Shown here: in pieces, positions 1 through 9,670 of the stretch | Layout: every line of letters begins with the position of its first letter | Numbering within the stretch: position 1 is the stretch's first letter | Origin: Herbaspirillum sp. DW155 | Lineage (GTDB): Bacteria; Pseudomonadota; Gammaproteobacteria; Burkholderiales; Burkholderiaceae_D | Length of the DNA stretch: 64,000 nucleotides | Direction of reading: 5' to 3' | Assembly: GCF_037076565.1 (NCBI RefSeq) | Contig: NZ_AP029028.1 | Span: 4,712,001 to 4,776,000, forward strand | The notes under the pieces: generated by a model | The model's input: only the letters and a program-made list of their open reading frames with translations | The model's database searches: none | What the model was told of the DNA's origin: nothing | Made by a program: the position numbers and the translations under genes

Positions 1-1
1 C

Positions 2-670
2 GACTATCCCAAGGCCGGCGCGCGCAGCTATCTCGCCATCGCCGGTGGCATCGGCGTGCCGCTGGTGCTGGAAAGTCGCGCCACCTATGCGCTGGGCGCA
101 CTCGGTGGATGGCATGGCCGCAAGCTGGCCAAGGACGACGAACTGCCGCTGGGCCGCGCGTCCTCGCAGGCCGTCGAAGGGCGTGCCCTGCCGCTGTCAC
201 TGGTCCCGGTGTTCGACCGCGAAGCCGCGCTGCGCGTGGTGCCGGGGCTGTACATACATCGCCTCACGGACGACGCCGTGGAGCGCTTCTTTGCCGATAC
301 CTGGACCGTGGCTTCGGAAGCGGACCGCATCGGCTACCGCTTCAAGGGCGGCCAGCCCATGCAGTTCCGACCGCGTGAACAACCCTTCGGCGCCGGCTCG
401 GATCCGTCCAATATCGTCGATGCCTGCTACCCCATCGGTTCGATCCAGATCCCCGGTGGCGTGGAGCCCATCGTGCTGTTGCGCGATGCCGTGTCCGGTG
501 GTGGTTACGCCACCATCGGCACCGTCATCAGCGCCGACCTCGACCTGATCGGACAACTGCAACCCAACCACAAGGCGCAGTTCGTGCGCGTGACGCTGGA
601 GCAGGCGCTGGAGGCGCGGCGCCAGTACCAGCAGCGTTTCCTGCGCCTTGGCAGTCTCCTGGGCGGCTGA
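2..670 (+). CDS. pxpC: 5-oxoprolinase subunit C-like (biotin-dependent carboxyltransferase family) protein, 5' end missing
   Basis: The frame is already open at base 2 and runs to TGA at 668-670, so only the C-terminal 222 residues are present. The opening residues (GARSYLAIAGGIGVP, then LESRATY) match the conserved core of the KipA/PxpC/allophanate hydrolase subunit 2 family, and the later SGGGYATIGTV stretch fits the same fold. PxpC works with PxpA and PxpB to hydrolyse 5-oxoproline in the cytoplasm using ATP; related proteins are urea-amidolyase parts. The partner genes would lie left of the window. An NCS1 permease follows about 220 bp downstream, which suits uptake of a small cyclic amide or base. 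The family is secure; the substrate is inferred. Confidence 0.82.
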   Translation, partial: DYPKAGARSYLAIAGGIGVPLVLESRATYALGALGGWHGRKLAKDDELPLGRASSQAVEGRALPLSLVPVFDREAALRVVPGLYIHRLTDDAVERFFADTWTVASEADRIGYRFKGGQPMQFRPREQPFGAGSDPSNIVDACYPIGSIQIPGGVEPIVLLRDAVSGGGYATIGTVISADLDLIGQLQPNHKAQFVRVTLEQALEARRQYQQRFLRLGSLLGG

Positions 671-789
671 GACCGTCACAGCCGCACATCCCACCGCTTG
701 ATTCCCGCCCGGGCCGGCGCTCATCCGCCGCCCCGGGATGGGCGCGGCTTTGCCTGCAGGTTTTGCATACGCAATTCCATTGGGACTTC

Positions 790-815
790 GCTTCGGTTTT
801 TTGCTTCGGTTTTTT
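790..815 (+). repeat. Tandem 13-bp repeat in the leader of the NCS1 permease gene
   Basis: Two exact copies of GCTTCGGTTTTTT lie head to tail and are followed by a decayed third unit. The stretch is pyrimidine-rich and sits about 75 bp before the permease start codon. The rest of the 671-888 spacer shows no gene. A role in mRNA structure or slippage-driven expression change is possible but unsupported. Confidence 0.5.
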
Positions 816-888
816 CGCTTTCGTTTTTCGCTCTCGCCTCTCATCCGCCTCATTGAATCATCGCTTCAACGTCTCAGGAGAAACTGAC

Positions 889-2220
889 ATGGCCGGCTTA
901 TCACAAACGCAGAACAAGGAAATCGACCTCTCCACCCACAGCGTCCCTGCCAGTGCGCGCATGGGCAAACTCTCGCTGACGATGGCCTGGTGGGCCGTCT
1001 GCAGCGCGATCTTCTACATCGTCGTGGGAGCCTCGCTGGCGCTGACCTATGGTGCCCGCAATGCCCTCATCGGCATGGTGCTCTCGGTCATCAGCTACGG
1101 GCTCATCAATGCCTGCATCAGTCGCTACGCCATGCGCACCGGCCTGTCGGTGGCCTTGTTCTCGCGCATCCTGTTCGGACGGCTGGGCGCCTCGCTGGCC
1201 ACGCTGATCTTCTTTTCCACCGCGATCTACTATGCCGTCTTCGAGGGCTCGGTGATCGCGGTGGCGCTGCATCATCTCTACCCGTCGCTGCTCTATCCGG
1301 TGGCCGCGCTCATTGTGGTGCTCTACAGCGTGCCGCTGGTCTTCGGCAGCGTGCAGCACTGGCTGGACAAGTTCAACGGCGTGCTGCTGCCGTTCTACCT
1401 GCTGGGCCTGTTGATGGCCTTGGTGCTGGCGGTGAGCCAGTACGGCTACCAGCCGCAGTGGCTGGACTTCGGCCCGGCCGTGCCGCCGGCCGATGGCTGG
1501 TGGAGCTGCTTCACGTACTACATGGGCGTGTGGGTGCTGATGATGTTCACCTTCGACTACGCCCGCTTCGGCAAGCCCGAAGATGCCACGTATCACGGCC
1601 GCTTCAATTTCGGCATGCCCTTCTACCTGGTCACCATCCTGCTCAATGGCGCAGCCGGCATCTACCTGGCCAGCAGCATTCCACAGGATGGTCCGGTCTC
1701 TGAAGTGTCGGTGGTGATGGCCATCCTCAAGCTCATGGGATTCTGGGGATTGCTCTTCGTCTGGGTTACGCAGACGCGCATCAACACCGCCAACTACTAT
1801 CTGGCCACGGTCAACATGCAGGCCTTCTTCGGCAACCTGCTGGGCCTGCGCGCCTCGCGTCTGGTATGGGCGGTGGTAGTGGGCGCGGTGGTGTATGCAC
1901 TGATGCTGGCCGACGTGTTCTCCTACCTGCTCAAGGCGCTGGCCTATCAGGGTGTGTTCGTGGTGGCGTGGGTCGGGGTGGCGCTGGCGCATATTCTCAC
2001 CACGGGCGACCACGGCACCGCGACCGATGGCACAGCGGGCATCAACCGTGTCGGGCTGGGCGCCTGGTTCTGCGGCGTGGTGCTGGGCTTCGTGCTGATG
2101 GAGACGGGCGGCTTCTGGCTGTCGCTGTCGGCACCGCTGACCTTCGTGGCATCGATGGGGGTGTATGCCTTGTTGCAGCAGCGCGCACGGGCAGGGAAAA
2201 CCTTGCAGGCCGCAGAGTGA
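889..2220 (+). CDS. NCS1-family (purine-cytosine permease-like) transporter
   Basis: This 443-residue inner-membrane protein has about twelve hydrophobic segments and resembles the nucleobase:cation symporter-1 family (cytosine, allantoin, hydantoin permeases). The ATG at 889 is chosen over an in-frame codon at 763 because AGGAG at 876-880 gives ideal spacing and because the extra upstream residues are low-complexity and Phe-rich. The product begins MAGLSQTQNKEIDLSTHSVP, a hydrophilic tail typical of the family, followed by the first membrane helix at about residue 30. The neighbouring PxpC-like gene suggests import of a cyclic amide, hydantoin or nucleobase. The exact substrate cannot be read from the sequence. 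Confidence 0.85.
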   Translation: MAGLSQTQNKEIDLSTHSVPASARMGKLSLTMAWWAVCSAIFYIVVGASLALTYGARNALIGMVLSVISYGLINACISRYAMRTGLSVALFSRILFGRLGASLATLIFFSTAIYYAVFEGSVIAVALHHLYPSLLYPVAALIVVLYSVPLVFGSVQHWLDKFNGVLLPFYLLGLLMALVLAVSQYGYQPQWLDFGPAVPPADGWWSCFTYYMGVWVLMMFTFDYARFGKPEDATYHGRFNFGMPFYLVTILLNGAAGIYLASSIPQDGPVSEVSVVMAILKLMGFWGLLFVWVTQTRINTANYYLATVNMQAFFGNLLGLRASRLVWAVVVGAVVYALMLADVFSYLLKALAYQGVFVVAWVGVALAHILTTGDHGTATDGTAGINRVGLGAWFCGVVLGFVLMETGGFWLSLSAPLTFVASMGVYALLQQRARAGKTLQAAE

Positions 2221-2355
2221 GCGACTGATTGCTGTTCATTCGCCGCATGTCTTACGGCAAATACCCTTGCCCCTGCGGCGAATACATCTGTCTCTGGCAA
2301 GCTCCCGACGATAGAAACAGGGGCCTTCGAAGAATGACGAGGATCAGGCAGATAT

Positions 2356-2404
2356 TGGGGTAATAGTTCCATTAACTACCCTGTTAATAGATATTATTAC
2401 CCCA
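2356..2404. promoter_or_regulatory. Nested palindromes upstream of the Fic gene, probable operator
   Basis: An outer inverted repeat, TGGGGTAATA at 2356-2365 and TATTACCCCA at 2395-2404, encloses an inner one, ATTAAC at 2371-2376 and GTTAAT at 2383-2388. The block is much richer in A+T than its surroundings and ends 22 bp before the start codon. Its position suits a repressor site. The Fic protein ends in a winged-helix-like segment and could bind here itself, which is inference. Confidence 0.6.
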
Positions 2405-2426
2405 TTCGCCCCTTCGTCAGGTACCC

Positions 2427-3491
2427 ATGCTTTCCTTCGCTCCCGCCTATCTAGCAGGCCTGCGTTTCAATAGCGCACAGCTTTCCACGCTGCGCGCACT
2501 CGGTGAACATCGCGGCAAGCAATTGCTGTATGCCGCCCAATCCCCCGAGATGTTGAATGATCTGCGCCAGGTTGCCGTGGTCGAATCGACCGAATCATCG
2601 ACGCGCCTGGAGGGTGTCGTCGTCGCGGCGCACCGGCTCAAGCCACTGGTGCTGAAGAACGCCGCGCCAAAGAGCCGATCCGAGCAAGAGCTGGCGGGCT
2701 ATCGCGATGCGCTCAATCTGATCCATGAAAGCGGCGAGCACATGCCGTTCTCGGCCAGCACGCTGTTGCAGTTACATGACCGGATGTACCGGTACATGCC
2801 CCAGACAGGGGGGCATTGGAAAGGCACCAACAACGACATCATCGAACGCCACGCAGATGGCAGTTCGCGTATCCGCTTCCGCCCGGTCGCTGCGCATCTG
2901 ACGCCAATGGCGATGAATGACCTGATCGGCGCCTATCGACACGCACTGAATCAACAACTGGCCGATCCTCTGGTGCTGGTCCCGCTGGCGATCCTGGATT
3001 TCCTCTGCATCCATCCCTTCCCTGACGGCAACGGGCGGATGGCACGACTGCTGACCCTGCAACTGCTCTATCACTTCGACTACGCGGTCGGCCGCTTCAT
3101 CAGTCTGGAACGCATCATCGAGGAGTCCAAGGAAAGCTACTACGAAACCCTGGAGGCCAGCTCCCGCCGCTGGCATAAAGGAAAGCACGATGTCGCGCCG
3201 TGGCTGAACTATTTCTGGGGCGCCTTGCTGCGCGCCTACAAGGAGTTCGAAGAGCGGGTCGGTACCATCCAGCGCGGACGCGGCGCCAAAGGCGACCGGG
3301 TCCGCGCTGAAATCCTCAAGCGCAGGCTGCCGTTTTCCATCTCGGAAATCGAGCTGGCTTGTCCGGGCGTGAGCCGCGACATGGTGCGGGTAGTGCTGCG
3401 GACGATGAAAGCAGAAGGCTTGATCGAACCCAATGGCAAAGGGCGCAGCGCGAAGTGGCAACACCGCAAGCGCTCCATCACCCTGGACTGA
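2427..3491 (+). CDS. Fic family protein (class II, auto-inhibited) with C-terminal winged-helix-like segment
   Basis: A 354-residue protein with an N-terminal Fic_N region, a Fic core and a C-terminal wHTH-like segment (about 290-345). The catalytic motif HPFPDGNGRMAR is intact at 196-207, with the catalytic His at 196. The class II inhibitory motif (S/T)xxxE(G/N) appears as STRLEG at 58-63, so the enzyme should be held inactive in cis by Glu62. Family members transfer AMP to, or remove it from, hydroxyl side chains of proteins using ATP. No small antitoxin gene is adjacent, as expected for intramolecular inhibition. The gene stands alone, behind nested palindromes and convergent with the transporter operon. 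The target protein is unknown. Confidence 0.92.
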   Translation: MLSFAPAYLAGLRFNSAQLSTLRALGEHRGKQLLYAAQSPEMLNDLRQVAVVESTESSTRLEGVVVAAHRLKPLVLKNAAPKSRSEQELAGYRDALNLIHESGEHMPFSASTLLQLHDRMYRYMPQTGGHWKGTNNDIIERHADGSSRIRFRPVAAHLTPMAMNDLIGAYRHALNQQLADPLVLVPLAILDFLCIHPFPDGNGRMARLLTLQLLYHFDYAVGRFISLERIIEESKESYYETLEASSRRWHKGKHDVAPWLNYFWGALLRAYKEFEERVGTIQRGRGAKGDRVRAEILKRRLPFSISEIELACPGVSRDMVRVVLRTMKAEGLIEPNGKGRSAKWQHRKRSITLD

Positions 3492-3545
3492 GGCCAGCGG
3501 GACGGGGCCCCGCATGCACAGAATGGAAGCGTCGCGAGCGCAAGC

Positions 3546-4346
3546 TCAATGCCGCGCCACCCCCAGATAACTCTCCACGATCTTCTTGTCCGCCGCCAGC
3601 ACCCCGGCTGCACCCTCGCAGACAATCTCGCCCATCTCCAGCACATACCCGTAATCGGCCACCTGCAGGGCCGCGCGCGCATTCTGTTCCACCAGCAAGG
3701 TCGCCACACCGGTACTGCGCAACTGGCTGATGATGGAAAGAATTTCCCGCGTGATCAGCGGTGCCAGTCCGAGGCTGGGTTCATCCAGCATCAGCACCTT
3801 CGGTTTGGCCATCAGCGCGCGCCCCACGGCCAGCATCTGGCGCTCGCCGCCGGAGAGCGTACCGGCAGCCTGCCTGCGCCGCTCCTTCAGGCGCGGGAAC
3901 AGCGCATAGACGAATTCCTGCTGATCCAGATAGCCGGACTCGCCATTGCGGCGCCGCTTGTAGGCGCCCAGCAAGAGATTGTCTTCCACCGTCATGGAGG
4001 TAAACAATTCACGCTTTTCCGGCACCAGCGACAGGCCGCGTGCGACCCGCTCTTCGACTTCCATCTGGCTCACCTCCTCGCCCGCGAAAGCGATATGCCC
4101 GCTGGCCGCCGCCCCCGCTGGCAGTGCGCCCATCATGGCATTGAGCAAGGTCGACTTGCCCGCGCCATTGGGTCCGATGACGGTCACGATCTGGCCGGCA
4201 CGCAGCGACAAGGCCGCCCCGGTCAATGCCGGCACCTTGCCATAGCGGGCCGAAAGAGCACTGACTTCCAGCAGCACGGGGGCGGTGGTGGCGTGGACCT
4301 CGGGCGCGGCGCCGGCAGAGGTCATCATGGTGGCGACGGTGGTCAT
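3546..4346 (-). CDS. Liv-type ABC transporter ATP-binding protein (LivF-like)
   Basis: The 266-residue ATPase carries Walker [10 protein letters not shown] (58-66), signature LSGGE (165-169) and Walker B VLMLDEP (185-191), and is closest to LivF of hydrophobic/aromatic amino-acid importers. The first 22 residues are an Ala/Thr-rich extension. Its ATG overlaps the stop codon of the upstream permease-ATPase fusion (ATGA), so translation is coupled. It is the last gene of the leftward set paaR, binding protein, paaZ, livH, livMG, livF. That context suggests import of phenylacetate or a related aromatic acid instead of branched-chain amino acids. The fold is certain; the substrate is inferred. 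Confidence 0.9.
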   Translation of the reverse strand: MTTVATMMTSAGAAPEVHATTAPVLLEVSALSARYGKVPALTGAALSLRAGQIVTVIGPNGAGKSTLLNAMMGALPAGAAASGHIAFAGEEVSQMEVEERVARGLSLVPEKRELFTSMTVEDNLLLGAYKRRRNGESGYLDQQEFVYALFPRLKERRRQAAGTLSGGERQMLAVGRALMAKPKVLMLDEPSLGLAPLITREILSIISQLRSTGVATLLVEQNARAALQVADYGYVLEMGEIVCEGAAGVLAADKKIVESYLGVARH

Positions 4347-6133
4347 TGGGCTCCTCCCAGATAGGCTTCCAGCACGGCCGGGTGGACTTGGATCTGGGCC
4401 GGCGTGCCCTCGGCAATCTTGCTGCCGAATTCCATGACCACGATGTGGTCGGTCAGTTGCATCACGAAATCCATGTCGTGCTCCACCAGCAGCACCGCCA
4501 TGCCCTCGCCACGCAGTTTGTCGAGCAAGGCGGCCAGCGCCTGCTTTTCCTGCAGGCGCAGACCGGCAGCGGGTTCATCCAGCAGCAACAGGGCCGGATC
4601 GCAACACAGCGCACGGGCGATTTCCAGAATGCGCTGCTGGCCCAGCGCCAGGCTGCCGGCAGGCCGGTCGATCAGCTCGCCCAGTCCCACGCGTTCCAGT
4701 TGTCGCCGCGCTTCGCTGAGGATGCGCGCCTCTTCCTTGCGATTGCCGCGCACCAGGCTGGCGAGGATGCCGCGCTGAGGCGCGAACTCGCCGCGCCGGA
4801 ACGCGCCCATGGCGGCGTTCTCCAGCACGCTCATGCCCGGTACCAGCCGCACGTGCTGGAAGGTGCGTGCAATACCACGGCTGGAGATGGCGCGTGACGA
4901 CAATCCCGCCAGCGACTGCCCGCGATAATTGAGCTTGCCGCTGGTGATGGACAGCACCCCGGTGACCAGATTGAAGGTGGTGGACTTGCCCGCACCATTG
5001 GGCCCGATCAGCCCGACGATCTCTCCGGCCTTGACCGAGAAGCTCACATCATTGACCGCCACCAGTCCACCGAACTGCTTGCGGGCGGCCTCCACCTCCA
5101 GGATCACCTCCCCGCGCACCGGCTTGGGAAGCTGCGTCAGCGGGGCCGCATCCACCGGCAACTGACGCGGCAGGCGGCGTGCGAAGCGCGCCTGCACACG
5201 TGGCCACAAGCCCTCGTTGGCGAACTGCAGGAAGATCACCAGCGCGATGCCAAAGACGATGGCTTCGAAATTGCCGCCCGTGCCCAGCACGCCCGGCAAC
5301 CACTCCTGCAGAAAATTGCTCAGCACCGCCAGCAGGCCCGCACCGAGAAGCGCCCCCCACACATGACCGGCACCGCCCACCACCACCATCAGCAGATAGT
5401 CGATGCCGTACTTCAGGCCGAAGGGCGTGGGATTGACCGCCTGTTGCAGGTGCGCATAGAGCCAGCCGGAAATGCCCGCCAGCACTGCCGCATAGACGAA
5501 GACGACGATCTTCAGCCGGGCCGTGTCCACCCCCATCGCCTCGGGCATCACGGTGCCGAACCTGAGCGCACGCACCGCACGGCCCGCGCGCGAATCGAGG
5601 AAGTTGAGCACCGACACCAGCGCCACGATCACCACGGCCCAGATCAGCAGGTACATCGACGCCCCATTGCCGAACGTGACGCTGCCGATGGCAATGGCGG
5701 GGATGCCATTGATGCCGTCATGCTTGCCCAGCATCTCCAGATTGCCGAACAGGTAGTACAGCGACAGCCCCCAGGCTATCGTGGACAGCGGCAGGTAATG
5801 ACCGGAAATGCGCATGGTGAGCGCGCCGATCAGAAAGGCCGACAATCCCGTGAGCGCAATGCCGGCCAGCAGACCCAGCCACGGCGAGAGCCCGAACTGC
5901 GTGGTCAGATACGCCGTGGTATAGGCACCGATGCCGACAAAGGCCGCCTGCCCGAAGGAGATCAGCCCGGCCACGCCGGTCAGCAGCACCAGCCCCAACG
6001 CGACGATGGCATACAGGCCTACATAGGACAGCAGCGTCACCCAGAACGGCGGCAGGCCCAGCAATGGCAGCGCCAGTACGATAACGAAGAACAGCGCCGG
6101 CACGGCGGCGCGATGCGATGTGAATGCAGTCAT
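4343..6133 (-). CDS. Fused LivM-type permease and LivG-type ATPase of an ABC importer
   Basis: The 596-residue protein joins a LivM-like membrane domain (about 1-315, eight or more hydrophobic segments) to a LivG-like ATPase (about 343-596). The ATPase has Walker [10 protein letters not shown] at 377-385, signature LALGQQR at 495-501 and Walker B LLLLDEP at 515-521. In E. coli these are separate proteins; fusions occur in other bacteria. A GAGGA ribosome-binding site precedes the ATG. The gene starts 10 bp after livH and overlaps livF by four bases, so all three are one transcript. It would form the inner-membrane channel with the LivH-like protein and receive substrate from the binding protein encoded upstream. 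Confidence 0.92.
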   Translation of the reverse strand: MTAFTSHRAAVPALFFVIVLALPLLGLPPFWVTLLSYVGLYAIVALGLVLLTGVAGLISFGQAAFVGIGAYTTAYLTTQFGLSPWLGLLAGIALTGLSAFLIGALTMRISGHYLPLSTIAWGLSLYYLFGNLEMLGKHDGINGIPAIAIGSVTFGNGASMYLLIWAVVIVALVSVLNFLDSRAGRAVRALRFGTVMPEAMGVDTARLKIVVFVYAAVLAGISGWLYAHLQQAVNPTPFGLKYGIDYLLMVVVGGAGHVWGALLGAGLLAVLSNFLQEWLPGVLGTGGNFEAIVFGIALVIFLQFANEGLWPRVQARFARRLPRQLPVDAAPLTQLPKPVRGEVILEVEAARKQFGGLVAVNDVSFSVKAGEIVGLIGPNGAGKSTTFNLVTGVLSITSGKLNYRGQSLAGLSSRAISSRGIARTFQHVRLVPGMSVLENAAMGAFRRGEFAPQRGILASLVRGNRKEEARILSEARRQLERVGLGELIDRPAGSLALGQQRILEIARALCCDPALLLLDEPAAGLRLQEKQALAALLDKLRGEGMAVLLVEHDMDFVMQLTDHIVVMEFGSKIAEGTPAQIQVHPAVLEAYLGGAQ

Positions 6134-6143
6134 GGCGGTGTCC

Positions 6144-7196
6144 TCAGGCTTCTTCGTCGATGTGATGGCTGGTCAGCGAGCGCCACAACAGGATGGGGAT
6201 GATGACCGTGAAGACGATCAGTTCCTTGAAGGCACTGGCCCAGAAGGAAGAAAAACTCTCGATCAGTCCGACCGATACCGAACCCAGCGCCGCAACCGGA
6301 TAACTCGCCAGCCCGCCGAAGATCGCCCCCACAAAGCCTTTCAGGGCGATGATGAAGCCCGACTCATAGTTGACGATGGTGAAGGGCGCAATCAGGATGC
6401 CGCACAGCGCGCCGATCCCGGCCGACATCGCGAAGGACAGCTTGCCCGCCTGGTTGATGCCCACCCCCACCAGCCGCGCACCGAGGCGGTTGACGGCAGT
6501 GGCGCGCAAGGCCTTGCCGGTCAGCGTGCGTTCGAAGAAGAGGTAGATCACGGCGATCAGGGCGGCCACCGTCACCAGCACGATCACGCTCTGGCCCGAG
6601 ACCGGGCTGTCGCCGAGATTGAATTGCAGCTCGGTGAAAGGCTTGGTGTTGGTCCCTTCCGGGCCGAACATCAACAGACCCAGCCCGACCATCGCCAGAT
6701 GCACGCCGAGGGAGACGATCAGCAGCACCAGCACGCTCGAATGCGCCAGCGGCTGATAGGCCACGCGATAAATCATCGGTCCCATCGGTACCACGATCAA
6801 CAGCGCCAGCAGAATCTGCCAGGGCATGGCCAGCGCCTGCAGGTCCATATAAAGCGTCAGTCCGTAGAGCACCAGCGGCAGGCCGATGTGCATGACCAGC
6901 AGCAGCGGCAGGCGGCGCAGCAGGCGTGCGCGATTCGCCGCCAGACGCAAGGCGCTGCCCGCCTCCACAGCCAGCGTCACGCCACCGAGCGCTACCAGCA
7001 GCAAAGCGGTGCCGGGGGCATGCCCGTTCTGGATCGCCGCCAGCGTCAGCGCGCCGAAAGCGACGAACTCGCCCTGCGGCAGAAAAATCACCCGTGTCAC
7101 TGAAAACACCAGTACCAGCGCCAGCGACAGCAGCGCATAGATGGCGCCGGTCGTGATGCCGTCCTGGATCAGCACGGTCAGAATGCTCGTATCCAT
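6144..7196 (-). CDS. LivH-type ABC transporter permease
   Basis: A 350-residue very hydrophobic protein of the LivH branch, starting MDTSILTVLIQDGITTGAIY, the usual family opening. It is longer than E. coli LivH because of an inserted hydrophobic stretch at about 60-130. A strong ribosome-binding site (AGGAGGAG, reading left from 7208) lies just before the ATG. It forms the membrane channel with the LivM half of the following fusion protein. The 155-bp gap to paaZ on its upstream side has no clear terminator, so it is probably co-transcribed with paaZ and should be induced with phenylacetate catabolism. Confidence 0.9.
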   Translation of the reverse strand: MDTSILTVLIQDGITTGAIYALLSLALVLVFSVTRVIFLPQGEFVAFGALTLAAIQNGHAPGTALLLVALGGVTLAVEAGSALRLAANRARLLRRLPLLLVMHIGLPLVLYGLTLYMDLQALAMPWQILLALLIVVPMGPMIYRVAYQPLAHSSVLVLLIVSLGVHLAMVGLGLLMFGPEGTNTKPFTELQFNLGDSPVSGQSVIVLVTVAALIAVIYLFFERTLTGKALRATAVNRLGARLVGVGINQAGKLSFAMSAGIGALCGILIAPFTIVNYESGFIIALKGFVGAIFGGLASYPVAALGSVSVGLIESFSSFWASAFKELIVFTVIIPILLWRSLTSHHIDEEA

Positions 7197-7351
7197 TTGT
7201 CTCCTCCTGTCATGACCGGCCGCCGCAGATCGGGCTGCGGCGTGCCGGATAAGCCCGGTTCTTTTCAGAAGTGAACCTTTGGGCTGGGTACCTTGTGTCT
7301 GGCGCGATTCCCGCCAGGCACATGAAGCTTCCTGTCAAAAAACGGGAAATG

Positions 7352-9412
7352 TCACGCGGCCGGTTTCTTGGCCACCAGCGTGAGGATGTCGTAGGAGGCC
7401 ACCAGTTCGCCCTCCTGATTGCTGACCTCCACATCCCAGGCCACCACACCCTGGCCCTGGCCATTGGCATCCTTCTTGTTGCGGTCGATCTTGCGCTTGC
7501 AGGTCAGGCGTGCAGAGAGGGTGTCGCCGATGCCCACCGGCTTGACGAAGCGCAGCGTGTCCAGCCCGTAGTTGGCCAGCACCGGACCGGGCGCAGGCGA
7601 GACGAACAGCCCGGCGGCCGCCGAGAGCACGAAGTAGCCATGCGCGATGCGCTTGCCGAAGGGCGACTGGCGCGCCGCGACCTCATCGAAGTGCATGTAG
7701 AAATGGTCGCCCGAGAGGCAGCCGAAATTGACGATATCGGCCTCGGTGACGGTGCGGCGATGGGTGGTGAGCGAATCGCCGATCTGCAGATCCTCGAAGT
7801 AGTGACGGAAGGGATGGATATCCGACTCACGCACCTGCGCGCCCCGCACGTGCTCGCCGACGACCGCGGCCAGCATGGTCGGCGAACCTTGCACGGCGGT
7901 ACGTTGCAGGTAGTGCTTCACGGCGCGCGAACCACCCAGCTCCTCACCGCCGCCAGCGCGGCCCGGACCGCCATGCTTGAGCTGCGGCAGGGGCGAACCG
8001 TGGCCGGTGGATTCCGGTGCGGCTTCGCGATCCAGTACCAGCAGACGGCCATGCCAGGCCGCCGCCACCGGAATGGCGCGCGCCGCCACCGCCGGGCTGC
8101 GCGTGACCAGGCTGGCCACCAGGCTGCCGCGTCCGCGTGCGGCCAAGGTCAAGGCTTCGTCAAGATCGTCGTAAGGCATGAGCGTGCTGACCGGACCGAA
8201 GGCTTCCACTTCATGCACCGGACTGCCTGGGGAGGTATCGCGCGCCAGCAGCAGCGTGGGCGCGAAGAACGCGCCCTCGGCCACGCCCTCGCCTTGCGGC
8301 TGGAAGCTGCCCTCCGCGCCGAGGATCAGTTCGGCACTCTGCTTCAACAGGGCCACGCGCTCCTGCACGTCGCGCTGCTGCGCCAGCGAAGCCAGCGGGC
8401 CCATGCGCACCGCTTCCAGCGCCGGATCGCCGGTGACGATCTTGGACAGGCGCGCCGCCAGTTTCTCGGCCACCGCATCGAGATGCTGGCGCGGCACGAT
8501 GGCGCGACGAATCGCCGTGCATTTCTGGCCGGCCTTGGTGGTCATCTCGCGCGCCACTTCCTTGACGAAGAGATCGAACTCTTCATCGTGGACCGTCACG
8601 TCCGGACCGAGGATGGCGCAGTTCAGCGAATCGGCTTCGGCATTGAAGGGAATCGAATTGGCGATCAGGTTGGGATGCGCGCGCAGTCTGGCCGCCGTAT
8701 CGGCCGAGCCGGTGAAGGTCACCACGTCCTGCGCCTGCAGCCGGTCCAGCAGGTCGCCGGTGCTGCCGATGACCAGTTGCAGCGCGCCTTCGGGCAAGAG
8801 CCCCGATTGCTGGATCAGGCGCACTGCAGCTTCGGCGAGGTAACTGGTGGCAGTGGCCGGCTTGACGATGCAGGGCATGCCGGCCAGGAAGGTCGGCGCG
8901 AATTTTTCCAGCATGCCCCAGACCGGGAAGTTGAAGGCATTGATGTGCACGGCCACGCCACCGCGCGGTACCAGGATGTGGGTGCCGGCAAAGCGGCCCT
9001 GCTTGCCCAGCGGCAGGGCCGGGCCTTCATGGACCAGGTTGGAGGACGGGAATTCATTGGTGCCGATGCTGGCATAGGTGAACAGGGTGCCGGCGCCGCC
9101 TTCGATGTCGATCCAGCTGTCGGTGCGGGTCGCGCCCGTGTGGGCGGAGACGGCGTAGAGCGTTTCCTTGTGTTCCATCAGGTACTTGGCCAGCGCCTTG
9201 AGGATCGCGGCGCGCTGCTGGAAGTCCAGCGCCATCAGGGCGGGCAGACCCTTCTTGCGGGCGTGTTCCAGCGCTTCGCGGAAATCGATGGCTTCATCGT
9301 GGGTGCTGGCGACGGGGCGGCCATTGACGGCGCTGTGCAGCGCCTGGGACGGGGTTGCGCCGAGCCAGCGGCCGGCGATGAAACTCTGGAGGAGGGGTGG
9401 TCGGGTGGTCAT
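7352..9412 (-). CDS. paaZ: Bifunctional oxepin-CoA hydrolase / 3-oxo-5,6-dehydrosuberyl-CoA semialdehyde dehydrogenase
   Basis: The 686-residue enzyme combines an NAD(P)-dependent aldehyde dehydrogenase domain (about 1-520) with a MaoC-like hydratase domain (about 535-680). The dehydrogenase nucleophile is Cys298 in GQKCT with base Glu259; the hydratase pair is Asp569 and His574 in SGDHFYMH. In the PaaABCE route it opens the oxepin ring of oxepin-CoA and oxidises the resulting aldehyde, avoiding a toxic dead-end. Both active sites are intact and the length matches E. coli PaaZ. AGGAG precedes the ATG. It sits between the binding-protein gene and the Liv permease genes, away from the other paa genes, linking transport to catabolism. 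Confidence 0.97.
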   Translation of the reverse strand: MTTRPPLLQSFIAGRWLGATPSQALHSAVNGRPVASTHDEAIDFREALEHARKKGLPALMALDFQQRAAILKALAKYLMEHKETLYAVSAHTGATRTDSWIDIEGGAGTLFTYASIGTNEFPSSNLVHEGPALPLGKQGRFAGTHILVPRGGVAVHINAFNFPVWGMLEKFAPTFLAGMPCIVKPATATSYLAEAAVRLIQQSGLLPEGALQLVIGSTGDLLDRLQAQDVVTFTGSADTAARLRAHPNLIANSIPFNAEADSLNCAILGPDVTVHDEEFDLFVKEVAREMTTKAGQKCTAIRRAIVPRQHLDAVAEKLAARLSKIVTGDPALEAVRMGPLASLAQQRDVQERVALLKQSAELILGAEGSFQPQGEGVAEGAFFAPTLLLARDTSPGSPVHEVEAFGPVSTLMPYDDLDEALTLAARGRGSLVASLVTRSPAVAARAIPVAAAWHGRLLVLDREAAPESTGHGSPLPQLKHGGPGRAGGGEELGGSRAVKHYLQRTAVQGSPTMLAAVVGEHVRGAQVRESDIHPFRHYFEDLQIGDSLTTHRRTVTEADIVNFGCLSGDHFYMHFDEVAARQSPFGKRIAHGYFVLSAAAGLFVSPAPGPVLANYGLDTLRFVKPVGIGDTLSARLTCKRKIDRNKKDANGQGQGVVAWDVEVSNQEGELVASYDILTLVAKKPAA

Positions 9413-9530
9413 TGGAGACTCCTGATGAGGGATAAGGAATGAACAGTTTCAAGATCGGACGGCAGCTGTTGGAGAACTGCGTGCGCATTGTTCAATGCAT
9501 CCGACGTTGGTCTAAAAAATGCTCCGCTAA

Positions 9531-9636
9531 CCGTTGGACCTGAGGTGGCCCTGCGGGCCGTATCGAAGACGCTGCGGAGCTTGTACCGTCGTCACGCCTT
9601 CGATACGCGGCTACGCCGCTACTCAGGTCGAACGGT
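9531..9636. repeat. Palindromic dispersed repeat, copy 1
   Basis: The copy begins CCGTTGGACCTGAGG and ends CTACTCAGGTCGAACGG, with TATCGAAG and CTTCGATA facing each other inside. It is the most diverged of three copies in the window (others at 25208 and 26987). It fills most of the 258-bp gap between paaZ and the upstream binding-protein gene, where a folded RNA could uncouple or stabilise the two parts of the transcript. Confidence 0.8.
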
Positions 9637-9670
9637 CAGTGGGGGCTGCAAGTGCAATCGCTACAGGCCC

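Noticed and set aside
2427-3491. Fic gene as half of a toxin-antitoxin pair
   Set aside because: No small partner gene lies on either side, and the inhibitory motif STRLEG is within the protein.
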